Part shown: piece after piece, positions 47,215-55,087 of the stretch
Numbering within the stretch: the first letter of the stretch is position 1
How the letters are laid out: each line of letters starts with the position of its first letter
Assembly: GCF_004025325.1 (NCBI RefSeq)
Contig: NZ_RSFE01000003.1
Coordinates: 124,001-188,000 of the forward strand
Reading direction: 5' to 3'
DNA: 64,000 bases
Source of the DNA: Pseudidiomarina gelatinasegens
GTDB taxonomy: Bacteria > Pseudomonadota > Gammaproteobacteria > Enterobacterales > Alteromonadaceae
Position numbers and translations under genes: made by a program
The notes under the pieces: generated by a model
What the model was told of the DNA's origin: nothing
What the model saw: only the letters and a program-made list of their open reading frames with translations
Databases searched by the model: none

Positions 47215-48108
47215 TTACTCTGCGTGAATATGTCCGCGACCGAATTTATAGTCAATGGTTAAAATAAAGTGTTGCAGAACATCATAACCAATTAAGCCAT
47301 CAACACGCACGCTACCAACACGGGTATTTAACTCAGCTTCGGCTTCGCCGAACTTCGCGTTAACGCCTGCTTCAGGCACCGTAATGCCCACATTCTCAAG
47401 TAAAAATGGACCAAAACCTAACGTTGGAATGCGGAAAAACTCTACATTCCCTGTTGTATTCACCCCTTGTGAAATGCCCTGTGTTAACGGGAACTGTGTT
47501 AGCCAACCGTTATTCTCTGCCACTTCACGACTTAAGTAGACGCCGCTGGTACTGCCGGTATCGAGAATCAACCACGCCTCAGTGTCGCCATTTAAATCAA
47601 CCTTCACAATCGGATCACCAATGCCACGTCGAGGCCGCATGGGTAGATTTTTAACCTTAGCCATATCAATCGAGTCATGATCAATAAACCGCATACGACT
47701 ATTTGGGTAATCGAACTGCAACACGAATTGCTCAAGTACAGGCGAACCTATAATAATCGCCGTATCTTCGCCGCCAAAATTGAGCTCAACATAATCTAAT
47801 GCCAGGCTTTGACCGAACATATCGGTTTTAACGTCACGGTAAGCAATGCGCTCTTTCGTACCGTGTGCGCCTTGAACTTTAATTTTACCGCGGTGTTTCT
47901 TTGGATTAAGCCCATGCTTTTCTATAAATGCCTGATTAATCCCATTAATATTGGCACCTGAATCCATAATGGCCCAGCCTTCAACACCTTCAACTTGAAC
48001 TTTGACACGAATATGGCCGCTGTCATGTTCGAAAGGTATCCATGCTGAAACGCCAGCCATTGCCGACGGTGAAAATATAAAACTGATAATGATTAGTAGC
48101 TTACACAC
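47215..48108 (-). CDS. Exported retropepsin-like aspartyl protease
   Basis: GTG 48108 is preferred because AAAGGA lies 8 nt upstream; ATG 48117 in frame directly abuts that site. The 297-aa chain has a signal peptide (LLIIISFIFSPSAMAG) and two aspartyl protease half-domains, each with its triad: MDSGANING (Asp 49) and LDTGSTSGVY (Asp 183). Flap-like segments (GAHGTKERIA; QGVNTTGNVEF) follow each. A single-chain, two-lobed enzyme is expected in the periplasm. It may be co-transcribed with the serine hydrolase. Confidence 0.82.
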   Translation of the reverse strand: MCKLLIIISFIFSPSAMAGVSAWIPFEHDSGHIRVKVQVEGVEGWAIMDSGANINGINQAFIEKHGLNPKKHRGKIKVQGAHGTKERIAYRDVKTDMFGQSLALDYVELNFGGEDTAIIIGSPVLEQFVLQFDYPNSRMRFIDHDSIDMAKVKNLPMRPRRGIGDPIVKVDLNGDTEAWLILDTGSTSGVYLSREVAENNGWLTQFPLTQGISQGVNTTGNVEFFRIPTLGFGPFLLENVGITVPEAGVNAKFGEAEAELNTRVGSVRVDGLIGYDVLQHFILTIDYKFGRGHIHAE

Positions 48109-48158
48109 AATACACATCCTTTTGTTATGTTAATATTTGGGGGCTCGTTAATAAAAAA

Positions 48159-49067
48159 TCAGCGCGAAAGTAACTTGTCTTTTAGTCGACGATTTGCGGT
48201 ACGCAAGCGCGCTGACAGAGTATCTTTTTTATAACGCCCTTTCTCTTCATGGCGAATTATCGAAACTTGCTTTATCGGACGTGTGCCATGCGTACCCAAT
48301 ATCCAGCGGAAAGCTCGGTCTTCATAGGTTTTCACCCAGCGTTCTTGTGGCTGTTGATAGCAATTAATCTGCTCACAGTAACCGTATTTACGGGCCGCAT
48401 CGCCATGTACAATTTGAACGGCGCCCGTGGCTTTTTCGAAGGTGTGTTGCTTAAACTTTTGCGGAACAAGCACCGACAAATCCACCCCAAACTTTTTCAC
48501 CTTACTTTTACACGAGTCAAGCAGCGCATCGTTTTTACAAAGCAACGCTGTTCGCCGTACGTGTTCAGGAAAAACCAAAATGGAGCGTTCTTTTGAAAGT
48601 TGCTTCTGCAGCGAGCTGCAGGTTTCCGGGCCGAAAATCACGTCGCAATCAGTAAACCAAATCCAGTCGGCGCGCGTGCTTTTAGCAGCTTGATTGCGCC
48701 CAATTGCACGGCGCAACAAACTTGTTTTGGGTAATGGTTGGAAGTTCCAGCGAATGTTCTTAACGTTGAGTTGCTCAAAATGTGCAATCAGTTCAACCGT
48801 TTTAGTGTCAGATTCGCTGTAGAACCCCGTGTAAATTATTTCAAAATCTTCGGGCGGATAGTCCACCAATGATTGCAATTGAAAGGCGAGTAGATGAGAG
48901 TATTGCCAACAGTGTGATACAACTTCAAAGCTTTTTAGCGGCTTGGGGTTATGATTTATGAATGGGTCGCTGGGTGTTGGGTAGAACCACCGCGCCGGCA
49001 CATAGCCGGATGCAGCGAAGCGAAGGAAAAATTCCAAGCCCGAGTTCATCATTGTTGGTAAGCTCAT
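48159..49067 (-). CDS. GT-A type glycosyltransferase
   Basis: The 302-aa protein has a family 2-like GT-A fold: an early FEVVSHCWQYSHLLAFQLQSLVDYP, then FEIIYTGFYSESD and a DxD metal motif in WFTDCDVIFG. A C-terminal basic tail (RLRTANRRLKDK) may bind the membrane. The sugar donor and acceptor are unknown; cell-surface polysaccharide or LPS decoration is likely. It is divergent from a second, unrelated glycosyltransferase over an AT-rich 138-bp gap. Confidence 0.8.
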   Translation of the reverse strand: MSLPTMMNSGLEFFLRFAASGYVPARWFYPTPSDPFINHNPKPLKSFEVVSHCWQYSHLLAFQLQSLVDYPPEDFEIIYTGFYSESDTKTVELIAHFEQLNVKNIRWNFQPLPKTSLLRRAIGRNQAAKSTRADWIWFTDCDVIFGPETCSSLQKQLSKERSILVFPEHVRRTALLCKNDALLDSCKSKVKKFGVDLSVLVPQKFKQHTFEKATGAVQIVHGDAARKYGYCEQINCYQQPQERWVKTYEDRAFRWILGTHGTRPIKQVSIIRHEEKGRYKKDTLSARLRTANRRLKDKLLSR

Positions 49068-49205
49068 AACGACAGCCCTATTTTAATTATTATTATTGGA
49101 ATAGTGATAGTTTGCTTCGAAATTTAACCCTAGAGCAACTCGCCGTACCTGAAAAGAAAAAGTTTGTTAAAAATACGAAATTCAACTTAAGGTTCTCGTG
49201 CAACC

Positions 49206-50087
49206 ATGTCAATTGTTAAAGTAATTCAATATCATCTACTTCGTAAATACAAATCACTTGCTGGTATCTACCTCAAACGTAATGCCGACAAATTAATTGC
49301 CGCGCGTTGGGCGCAGCAACAGGGGCAATTTCAACGCGCACCAAACGGCATTAATCAAACCTTAATGGTAAATTTAACGTCGTTTCCAGCACGCTTCGCT
49401 ACGTTGCATCTAACCTTGAAGTCGTTGCTATTGCAGAATACACAGTTTGACCAGCTCAACTTATGGCTCTATCAGGAAGACATCGCTCAGCTACCCAGTT
49501 CCGTTACAGAGTTAACCCAACACGGTTTAACCATACTCCCTGTAGCTAAAGACATACGTTCGTATAAGAAGCTTATTCCCGCGTTGCAACAATTCCCGAA
49601 TGCTTTTCATGTTACCGCCGACGATGACATCTACTACCGCAAAAACTGGCTGCACGAGCTGACTCGCAATTATCACGGCGACAACTCTGAAATTCTCTGC
49701 TGGCGTGCGCACCGCATTATGATAGATAAACGCACCAAGCAAGTACTGCCCTACCGTAAGTGGGAACCTAAAACAGAAGTGCGCGGGCCTGAGCCATTGC
49801 TATTTTTCACCAGTGGCGGGGGTGTGTTGTTTCCGCCGGGGTGCCTTGGCGAGCAAGCCATTAATAGTGAACTCGCCCACCAACTCGCGCCCTACGCCGA
49901 TGACTTGTGGTGGTATTTTATGGCTCGGGTTAATCAATGCAGCATTCGCCGTGTAGGTGACAACCCCAAGTTAATCACGTGGAAAGGTAGTAAAGGCGAA
50001 TCATTGTGGACGTTTAACAAGCAAGAAACTGGTGGTAACGACCACCAGTTTGCTCAGTTAAATGCATATTTTGGCGTGTTTAAATAG
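49206..50087 (+). CDS. Glycosyltransferase, GT-A-like
   Basis: The 293-aa protein starts MVNLTSFPARFATLHLTLKS after a basic N-terminus, then LNLWLYQEDIAQLP, a DIRSYKKLIPALQQFP stretch and an acidic metal motif TADDDIYY, ending with WKGSKGESLWTFNKQE. This pattern is found in putative glycosyltransferases of capsule and LPS loci. Only two such genes are present here, so they may act on a product made elsewhere. A short hairpin separates it from the convergent yjdM. Confidence 0.75.
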   Translation: MSIVKVIQYHLLRKYKSLAGIYLKRNADKLIAARWAQQQGQFQRAPNGINQTLMVNLTSFPARFATLHLTLKSLLLQNTQFDQLNLWLYQEDIAQLPSSVTELTQHGLTILPVAKDIRSYKKLIPALQQFPNAFHVTADDDIYYRKNWLHELTRNYHGDNSEILCWRAHRIMIDKRTKQVLPYRKWEPKTEVRGPEPLLFFTSGGGVLFPPGCLGEQAINSELAHQLAPYADDLWWYFMARVNQCSIRRVGDNPKLITWKGSKGESLWTFNKQETGGNDHQFAQLNAYFGVFK

Positions 50088-50088
50088 T

Positions 50089-50105
50089 CGCGGCTTATCG
50101 CCGCG
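50089..50105. terminator. Short hairpin between convergent genes
   Basis: CGCGGC (50089-50094) pairs with GCCGCG (50100-50105) around TTATC, between the stop codons of the glycosyltransferase and yjdM. No T-run is present on either side. Confidence 0.4.
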
Positions 50106-50112
50106 CTATGAA

Positions 50113-50460
50113 TTAATCGTCTTGGCCGCCTTGGCGCTTCACAAACTGTGACTTCAACATCATGTCGCCTGCACCATCCACTTTACAATCAATGTCATGA
50201 TCGCCAGCAACAAAGCGCTTAATCACCGCCTTGGTGCCTACTTTCAGCACCAATGACGAGCCTTTCACTTTCAGATCTTTAATCAAGGTCACCTTGTCGC
50301 CTTCTGCCAACGGCGTGCCATTGGCGTCTTTCACCTGAACAGCATCATCTTCAACAACTTCATTCGGGTTCCACTCATGGCCGCATTCAGGACAAATCAG
50401 CAGCGCTTGGTCTTCGTACACATAACTTGAATCACATTTTGGGCAATTAGGTAGGCTCAT
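50113..50460 (-). CDS. yjdM: YjdM/PhnA zinc-ribbon protein
   Basis: The 115-aa protein has an N-terminal zinc ribbon ([20 protein letters not shown]) and the PhnA-type C-terminal domain ([36 protein letters not shown]). It was once named for alkylphosphonate uptake; the E. coli homologue's role is not settled and it does not belong to the C-P lyase itself. It stands alone here. Confidence 0.93.
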   Translation of the reverse strand: MSLPNCPKCDSSYVYEDQALLICPECGHEWNPNEVVEDDAVQVKDANGTPLAEGDKVTLIKDLKVKGSSLVLKVGTKAVIKRFVAGDHDIDCKVDGAGDMMLKSQFVKRQGGQDD

Positions 50461-50645
50461 GATTTCACTTCTTAATTAGAGATAGCGGTTAACAATGGCG
50501 TGATCATAGCGTTTTAGCGTAGAAAATAGAATCTTTCTGCCACAACCAACGTGTCACGCAATGGAAAAATGGCCAATCTGAGCTAGACTTAATACTACTT
50601 GGAATATGAAATTCAAATGCAACTCAATCGAGTTGAGGAGGCGCT

Positions 50646-50882
50646 ATGAACTTAGACGCTATATTAAGAGATCCATCGGCTGCCTACGAAAAACCTGACG
50701 ACATTTTGAACGACAGCAATCTCAGCTACGATGAGAAGCTAGAAGTTCTGGAGCAATGGGAATATGACGCACTTGAGCTTCAAGTCGCCACCGATGAAAA
50801 TATGCCCGGCGCGAAAGAAGTGCCCTTGGATGACATTCTTGCAGCCAAGAAAAAGCTGAAAACAAAAAAGCCGCTCAAATGA
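50646..50882 (+). CDS. Small acidic conserved protein of unknown function
   Basis: A strong AGGAGG stands 5 nt before ATG 50646. The 78-aa product has a pattern I know from hypothetical proteins of many proteobacteria: an N-terminal LRDPSAAYEKPDDIL, a helix LSYDEKLEVLEQWEYDALELQVA and an acidic middle before a Lys-rich end. No membrane segment or catalytic motif is seen. The last codons run into the terminator stem, and the 45-bp repeat that bounds the ssrA-linked insert begins here. Confidence 0.75.
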   Translation: MNLDAILRDPSAAYEKPDDILNDSNLSYDEKLEVLEQWEYDALELQVATDENMPGAKEVPLDDILAAKKKLKTKKPLK

Positions 50883-50892
50883 GCGGCTTTTT
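50870..50892. terminator. Bidirectional terminator, first copy
   Basis: GCCGCTC-AAAT-GAGCGGC (50870-50887) is followed by TTTTT on the plus strand and preceded by an A-run, giving T's on the minus strand too. It ends the 78-aa gene and, before the insertion, probably ended ssrA as well. Confidence 0.9.
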
Positions 50893-50914
50893 ATTGGTAT
50901 TGGTGGAGCTGGCG
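50870..50914. repeat. 45-bp direct repeat, distal copy (att-like)
   Basis: This block is identical to 52464-52508. It holds the terminator stem-loop and, at its right end, the last 14 nt of tmRNA (TGGTGGAGCTGGCG as read on the plus strand). Sequences diverge at once on both sides, as expected of an attachment core left at the far end of an insert. Confidence 0.85.
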
Positions 50915-51219
50915 TGGTTTTCCACCTAACCACTTTCATTTTTAAAACACCCGCAATCCCTTGTAAACCTTAGGACGCCTGATGTTCTTAGTGATACAGA
51001 TTGTGTCACCAAAGTGGGATACGCGCAATTATTGACAAGAGTTTTAATATAATGAATATTCAATAGTGCGAGGGGTCAAAAGACTATCTTAGACAATGAT
51101 ACGGTAAGCTGATGTGATTTGGCGCATATCTCACTCAAAACCTGTACCTGCTTTAACGGTACTTTAACCGATAAAAAATTATCGCTCTATTTTCCATTTC
51201 AATATAGGTATCGTAAGAA
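50915..51219. other. Non-coding left part of the ssrA-linked insert
   Basis: About 305 bp without a credible gene. It becomes AT-rich after about 51020. It holds an interrupted palindrome (50991-51009) and, at 51032-51053, TTGACA and TATAAT with only 10 bp between them, too close for a normal sigma-70 promoter. The rest shows nothing recognisable. Confidence 0.6.
50991..51009. promoter_or_regulatory. Operator-like inverted repeat in the insert
   Basis: GTGATACA-GAT-TGTGTCAC is an 8-bp inverted repeat with 3-bp spacer and a single mismatch, the size bound by dimeric repressors or recombination directionality factors. It lies 211 bp before the first gene of the insert. No cognate regulator is visible. 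Confidence 0.35.
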
Positions 51220-51720
51220 ATGTTCAGCAGGTTCAAGAAAAATATCAAAATTAAATCAAGGCTCTTCGAGATACTAAAAGCATACCTGCAATTCCTTGAA
51301 CAAAATTCATCCTACTATTCGGCTTTAAACGATAAAGAAAAAATAGCTGCCCTAACGCGTATTTTCATAGGCGCTACTTATGATTTTTGCAAGACAGAGC
51401 CTAAGTTCGATTTTGTGAGTGATACTAAATACTGCCGCAATGCAATTTTTCGAATTGTAGATAAGAAATCCAGTGTCAACTTCAAGGATTTTTGCTTTGC
51501 ATTTTGTGATTATGTCGTCGATATGACTGAAATAGAAAACTCCGTACAGTTTCAAAAGCTCATTGCAGAGTCAACTCGAAGAAAGCTTGTACGTGAAAAC
51601 ATAGATACTGAATTTGAAGTTACCCTAGAAGACTTCGTTTCAATTTACCAAAGCAGTTACGACTTCTGTAAAGACGGTTCATATGGGGTTTTACAGAGGT
51701 ATTTAGCTGGTAAGGCGTAA
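51220..51720 (+). CDS. Unknown AT-rich accessory protein
   Basis: I do not recognise this 166-aa protein. It starts with a basic stretch (FSRFKKNIKIKSR) and appears mostly helical, with four or five amphipathic segments and five cysteines not arranged as a metal site. No signal peptide or membrane helix is evident. Base and codon use are visibly AT-richer than in neighbours, a sign of transfer. It sits inside the ssrA-linked insert, where defence or anti-phage genes often reside, but no motif supports such a function. Confidence 0.6.
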   Translation: MFSRFKKNIKIKSRLFEILKAYLQFLEQNSSYYSALNDKEKIAALTRIFIGATYDFCKTEPKFDFVSDTKYCRNAIFRIVDKKSSVNFKDFCFAFCDYVVDMTEIENSVQFQKLIAESTRRKLVRENIDTEFEVTLEDFVSIYQSSYDFCKDGSYGVLQRYLAGKA

Positions 51721-51821
51721 TATGCCCGTTAGAGGGTTACTTAGCATACTCAAATTGCTTTAGCTGATTCAGAGCGTATCAAGATCGGAATCTTGGTTAA
51801 CTCAGTAACTTAAGAGTTAGC

Positions 51822-51876
51822 GCCTATCAATTGAACGAATTATAAAGTGAGTACGCTCAATATTCAAAGGTTAGGC
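51822..51876. repeat. Integron attC-like site
   Basis: The 55-bp stretch starts with GCCTATC (51822-51828; one base from the RYYYAAC core) and ends with GTTAGGC (51870-51876; exact GTTRRRY core). Inner arms ATTGAACG and CGCTCAAT pair at 7 of 8 positions. This is the imperfect-palindrome design of a short attC. The next gene begins 11 nt later. Confidence 0.55.
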
Positions 51877-51887
51877 AGAGAGCGATT

Positions 51888-52349
51888 GTGGAAAAAACTA
51901 GATCTATGGAGTGCAGCGACTGTGGCGAGCGCTTGGATGAACATGCACACGGCACATCCGAAAGCGTGCCTTGCCCCAACTGTCGGTCCGTCAGAAAGAC
52001 GATCAGTCTCTGTTTTGTAGACGACGCGCAGCTTGATCTGAAAGATTCTCTACGGGGGAAGATCAAGGACTCGACTAAGCCAAGCAAGAAGAAGCTTCGG
52101 CAGGACTTTTTCGTCGGTGATGATATGCACCAGAAGAGCGGTAAGTGGTACAAGAAGGAAAGGTATCTAAACAAGGACGAGAACACTTACAAAGAAGTCG
52201 TTACCGATCCAGAAACTGGTAAGATTGTACATTGTTGTGAGGAACCATTGGATCAGCACCAGGGGCATGGCTCTGCAAAGAAGAAGCCCGATGAGATGGC
52301 TTCACCTGTGGAGAACGAGCCCAGAGATTCGGGCGTGGATGAAGCCTAA
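51888..52349 (+). CDS. Zinc-ribbon accessory protein in a cassette-like context
   Basis: The 153-aa product starts at GTG 51888 (ATG 51906 is an alternative). It has two CxxC knuckles (CSDC and CPNC, residues about 9-32), then KKKLRQDFFVGDDMHQKSGK, YKEVVTDPETGKIVHCCEEP and an acidic tail with a His-rich DQHQGHGSAK. I know similar sequences as hypothetical proteins scattered in unrelated bacteria, which fits a mobile gene, but no function is established. GTTAGGC lies just upstream, and its stop codon is inside GCCTAAC, the way integron cassettes are framed. Confidence 0.7.
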   Translation: MEKTRSMECSDCGERLDEHAHGTSESVPCPNCRSVRKTISLCFVDDAQLDLKDSLRGKIKDSTKPSKKKLRQDFFVGDDMHQKSGKWYKKERYLNKDENTYKEVVTDPETGKIVHCCEEPLDQHQGHGSAKKKPDEMASPVENEPRDSGVDEA

Positions 52350-52370
52350 CCAAGCGCTGCAGCCGACGCG
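52344..52370 (+). other. Left half of an attC-like site
   Basis: GCCTAAC (52344-52350) fits the RYYYAAC core and includes the preceding gene's stop codon. CAAGCGCTGCAGCCGACG follows, as in many attC left arms. No matching right arm with GTTRRRY is found before the 45-bp repeat, so the site seems truncated. Confidence 0.5.
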
Positions 52371-52463
52371 GCAAAGCCCGACGTCTCCCCCAAGAGTTCT
52401 AGCCATGAGATCGATGAAATTTGCATTAAAATGACAGACAGTCGACGTCACGGGCATAAAAAC

Positions 52464-52508
52464 GCCGCTCAAATGAGCGGCTTTTTATTGGTATTGGTGG
52501 AGCTGGCG
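52464..52508. repeat. 45-bp direct repeat, ssrA-proximal copy (att-like)
   Basis: Identical to 50870-50914. It contains the terminator stem-loop used by ssrA (on the minus strand followed by GTTTTT) and the last 14 nt of the tmRNA gene. Confidence 0.85.
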
Positions 52509-52854
52509 GGAGTTGAACCCGCGTCCGTAATACCTACATCCTCGGTCCTACATGCTTAGTCAGTCTTTTAATTAATCACCAAGTCGCCGACAGACAGGCT
52601 ACTTAAGGTGACGATCCCGATTGGTTTTAACGCTTTGGCTACGGGCGAAGCCTCCACGCGAGTTTGCTTTAGGGTGAACCGACTGATCCTAGTCTCACAA
52701 ACAAAGCGCTAGGGGTCGGGCACAGCGGGTTATTAAGCCGCTAGAGCGTAGTTGTCGTCGTTTGCAACTATTAGGTTGAGGCTTTTTACGAGGCCAGCCT
52801 CACCTCGGCATGCACCTTGGGTTTCGTGTATCCCGTCGAATCCAAATCAGCCCC
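52495..52854 (-). ncRNA. ssrA: tmRNA
   Basis: The 360-nt gene reads GGGGCTGATTTGGATTCGAC at the 5' end (52854 downward) and ends with the T-arm GGGTTCAACTCCC and an encoded CCA, forming the tRNA-like domain. The tag frame reads GCAAACGACGACAACTAC onward to tandem TAA TAA, giving ANDDNYALAA, with Asp where E. coli has Glu. It rescues stalled ribosomes with SmpB. Its 3' end is the junction of the accessory insert. Confidence 0.98.
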
Positions 52855-52866
52855 AAGTACTGTTTC

Positions 52867-52895
52867 AGTCTACACCTATATGGTGCTGTTGTCAG
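52867..52895 (-). promoter_or_regulatory. Predicted ssrA promoter
   Basis: On the minus strand CTGACA (52895-52890) and TAGACT (52872-52867) are 17 bp apart. Transcription would start about 6 nt before the mature tmRNA end, which fits a short leader removed by RNase P. Confidence 0.5.
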
Positions 52896-52923
52896 CTATT
52901 TCAAGTGCTGAAAAGCAATTTAT

Positions 52924-52951
52924 AAGCCCGTGGTTTTAACGCCACGGGCTT
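52924..52951 (-). terminator. Terminator-like hairpin after the S8 peptidase gene
   Basis: AAGCCCGTGG (52924-52933) and CCACGGGCTT (52942-52951) form a perfect 10-bp stem with an 8-nt loop, 23 nt after the peptidase stop. The downstream stretch on the minus strand is AT-rich rather than a pure T-run. Confidence 0.7.
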
Positions 52952-52974
52952 TAAACTACCTATCAATTAGCAAC

Positions 52975-54900
52975 TTATTGCCATTCAACCAGTAGGTCTA
53001 CGCCTGAGTAGGCTTGATAACCTTGTAAACTGACATACCAACGGCCACTGCCAGGATTATCAATCGCGCAGGTTTCATTGTTGCCTGAACGATACGGACG
53101 GCAATCATAGCTTGACTCAGTTGGCTGTGAGCCCTGACGAACATACAAGTCAGCATCACCAGTACCGCCTGACATGGTTACATTCAAAGTTGTCATGCCT
53201 GCTGGCAAATCAACATAGTAATGCGTCCATGAACCGGTTGCACCAGACAGGTCGGTTGCTGAAGCAGAACCGCCTTCACCACCACCGCTAGTTGGCTCGG
53301 TGAACGACCCAGTCAGGTTCACGCCTGAGAAGCTTGAATAAGCGCGTACCATCACATGGTAGGTACCTGCTTGTACGTTCGAAATGGTACAAGTTTCGGT
53401 ATTACCACCAAGATAAGGTCGGCAGTCATAGGTTGACGTGGTTGGCTGCGAGCCAAAGCGCACATACAAATCAGCATCGCCCGAGCCGCCGTTCATAGTG
53501 AAGCTTAAGTCGGTTGCGCCCGCAGGCACATCTAAGGTGTAGTAAAGCGCATCACCGGTTGATGCCGCCAGGTTAGATACCGTTGCACCGTTACTTAACT
53601 CATTATCTGCTGGTGGCTCTTGACCACCGCCACCGGCACAGCCGTTTGCGGTAATATAATCAACAGCATCTTTGGTTTGCACCAAACCGTAGCCAAAGCG
53701 CACGTCACGCCCGGCAGAACCTAAATCTTCTGCGGTGGCGTTTAATGCATCACGAATTTGCAGCGCACTACAACTTGGATGGTGGGACCATACTAATGCA
53801 GCCACACCCGCTACATGAGGCGATGCCATTGAGGTACCGCTCATGGTGCCATAGTTGCCCTGACTTCCGGTGCCTTCCGGGTATGTCGATAAAACATCAA
53901 CACCCGGTGCAGCAATTTCAACTTGGCTGTTTTTCTGTGAAAACGATGCCAACGACTTACTGCTATCAAGTGCCGCGACTGACATAACCGCGTTGTAAGA
54001 AGCTGGGTAAGACAATGCGTCGGTAGAGCTGTACGCAGAACCGTCGTTACCGGCGGCAGCTATCAATAGCACGCCTTGGTTAAACAAGTTATCCATAGCG
54101 TTGGCTTCTGTTTGACTTGAGCCACCGCCGCCTAAGCTCATATTCACCACATCGGAGCCGTTATCAGCACAGGTTTCAATGGCCGCGACCAATGACGACG
54201 AGTAGCCCCACCCGCTTGAATTAAACACTTTCACAATGTGCATGTTGGGATTGCTACCAATCACACCGCGAACACCCAATCCATTGTTTAATGCTGCAAT
54301 GGTACCCGCCACATGGGTGCCGTGCGGGCCACCTTGGTCGTACCAATTACCAGTACCGCTGTCGTTGGTACCATTGATGGTATCAAAACGTGTACCCATG
54401 TCTTCGTGCGGCAGGTCTAACCCCGAGTCAATCACACAGATTTTCTTACCACCAGAGGCCGCTGATGCGACACTGTCGTCAACTTGATCGGCTTGAACCA
54501 TGCCAATACCATAGGGTACGGTTTGCGCCATAAACCGGCGTTTCTGATCCACTTCAATGTATTCAACGTTCGGATTTTTTTCGAATCGCTTCTTGTCTTT
54601 CTCGCTCATTTCGGCGGCAATTGCCAAGTTATGACGCATGCTCACTTTAACTTTACCACCAGCCTTCTCAACCATGCTGCGTGCATGAGCCAAAGCGAGC
54701 TCAGAGCGACCGCGACTATTGGCTTTATTCACAGCTTTGCTATTTTCTTTAAATTTTATGATGTAGCGCTGTGATTGCACTGAATCGGCTTGTTGAACTG
54801 CTTGTAATGGTTGGGCTTTCGAGTGGTCAGGAGGCTGCGCTACGGCTGCAGAAATCGATACTGCCAACGCGGACAGAGTAAGGATACTTAGTTTATTCAT
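52975..54900 (-). CDS. Secreted subtilisin-like S8 peptidase with two PPC domains
   Basis: The 641-aa precursor has a signal peptide (ALAVSISAAVA), an I9-type propeptide (residues about 44-120; RYIIKFKENSK, KKRFEKNPNVEYIEVDQ) and an S8 domain with catalytic Asp 158 (VIDSGLD), His 193 (HGTHVAG), Asn 285 and Ser 357 (GTSMASPHVAG). Two C-terminal PPC domains follow, each with DADLYVR and CRPY followed by ETC, about 100 residues apart. Such domains are usually removed after export. It is a secreted general protease for protein nutrients. Confidence 0.96.
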   Translation of the reverse strand: MNKLSILTLSALAVSISAAVAQPPDHSKAQPLQAVQQADSVQSQRYIIKFKENSKAVNKANSRGRSELALAHARSMVEKAGGKVKVSMRHNLAIAAEMSEKDKKRFEKNPNVEYIEVDQKRRFMAQTVPYGIGMVQADQVDDSVASAASGGKKICVIDSGLDLPHEDMGTRFDTINGTNDSGTGNWYDQGGPHGTHVAGTIAALNNGLGVRGVIGSNPNMHIVKVFNSSGWGYSSSLVAAIETCADNGSDVVNMSLGGGGSSQTEANAMDNLFNQGVLLIAAAGNDGSAYSSTDALSYPASYNAVMSVAALDSSKSLASFSQKNSQVEIAAPGVDVLSTYPEGTGSQGNYGTMSGTSMASPHVAGVAALVWSHHPSCSALQIRDALNATAEDLGSAGRDVRFGYGLVQTKDAVDYITANGCAGGGGQEPPADNELSNGATVSNLAASTGDALYYTLDVPAGATDLSFTMNGGSGDADLYVRFGSQPTTSTYDCRPYLGGNTETCTISNVQAGTYHVMVRAYSSFSGVNLTGSFTEPTSGGGEGGSASATDLSGATGSWTHYYVDLPAGMTTLNVTMSGGTGDADLYVRQGSQPTESSYDCRPYRSGNNETCAIDNPGSGRWYVSLQGYQAYSGVDLLVEWQ

Positions 54901-55087
54901 GCTGTATTATCTCTTTTAGTTTTTATTCATTGGCTTGTTGCAAGCCAGTGATACACAGCAGCGGCGGGATACAACGTTTGGCTGCAAGAACTGGTGGTTA
55001 AAAACACACCAGTTGTCACAATCTAGCAAAGCTTCAGTAACTTACGAATACATACAAAGTTAAGAGAAAGTAAAGCAAATCAATCAA

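Larger units (their letters stand above)
50870..52508. mobile_element. 1.6-kb accessory insert at the 3' end of ssrA
   Basis: Two perfect 45-bp direct repeats (50870-50914, 52464-52508) enclose about 1.55 kb. The right copy is part of intact ssrA; the left is a displaced 3' end, the usual mark of a tyrosine-recombinase insertion into tmRNA. Between them are an AT-rich unknown gene and a zinc-ribbon gene with an integron-like flank. No integrase or transposase gene is present, so it is either a decayed island or a satellite moved by enzymes from elsewhere. Confidence 0.75.

Noticed and set aside
51032-51053. TTGACA and TATAAT as a promoter in the insert
   Set aside because: Only 10 bp separate the two hexamers, too short for sigma-70.
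50915-52463. Integrase or transposase inside the ssrA-linked insert
   Set aside because: Neither of the two frames has recombinase motifs, and no other long frame is present.
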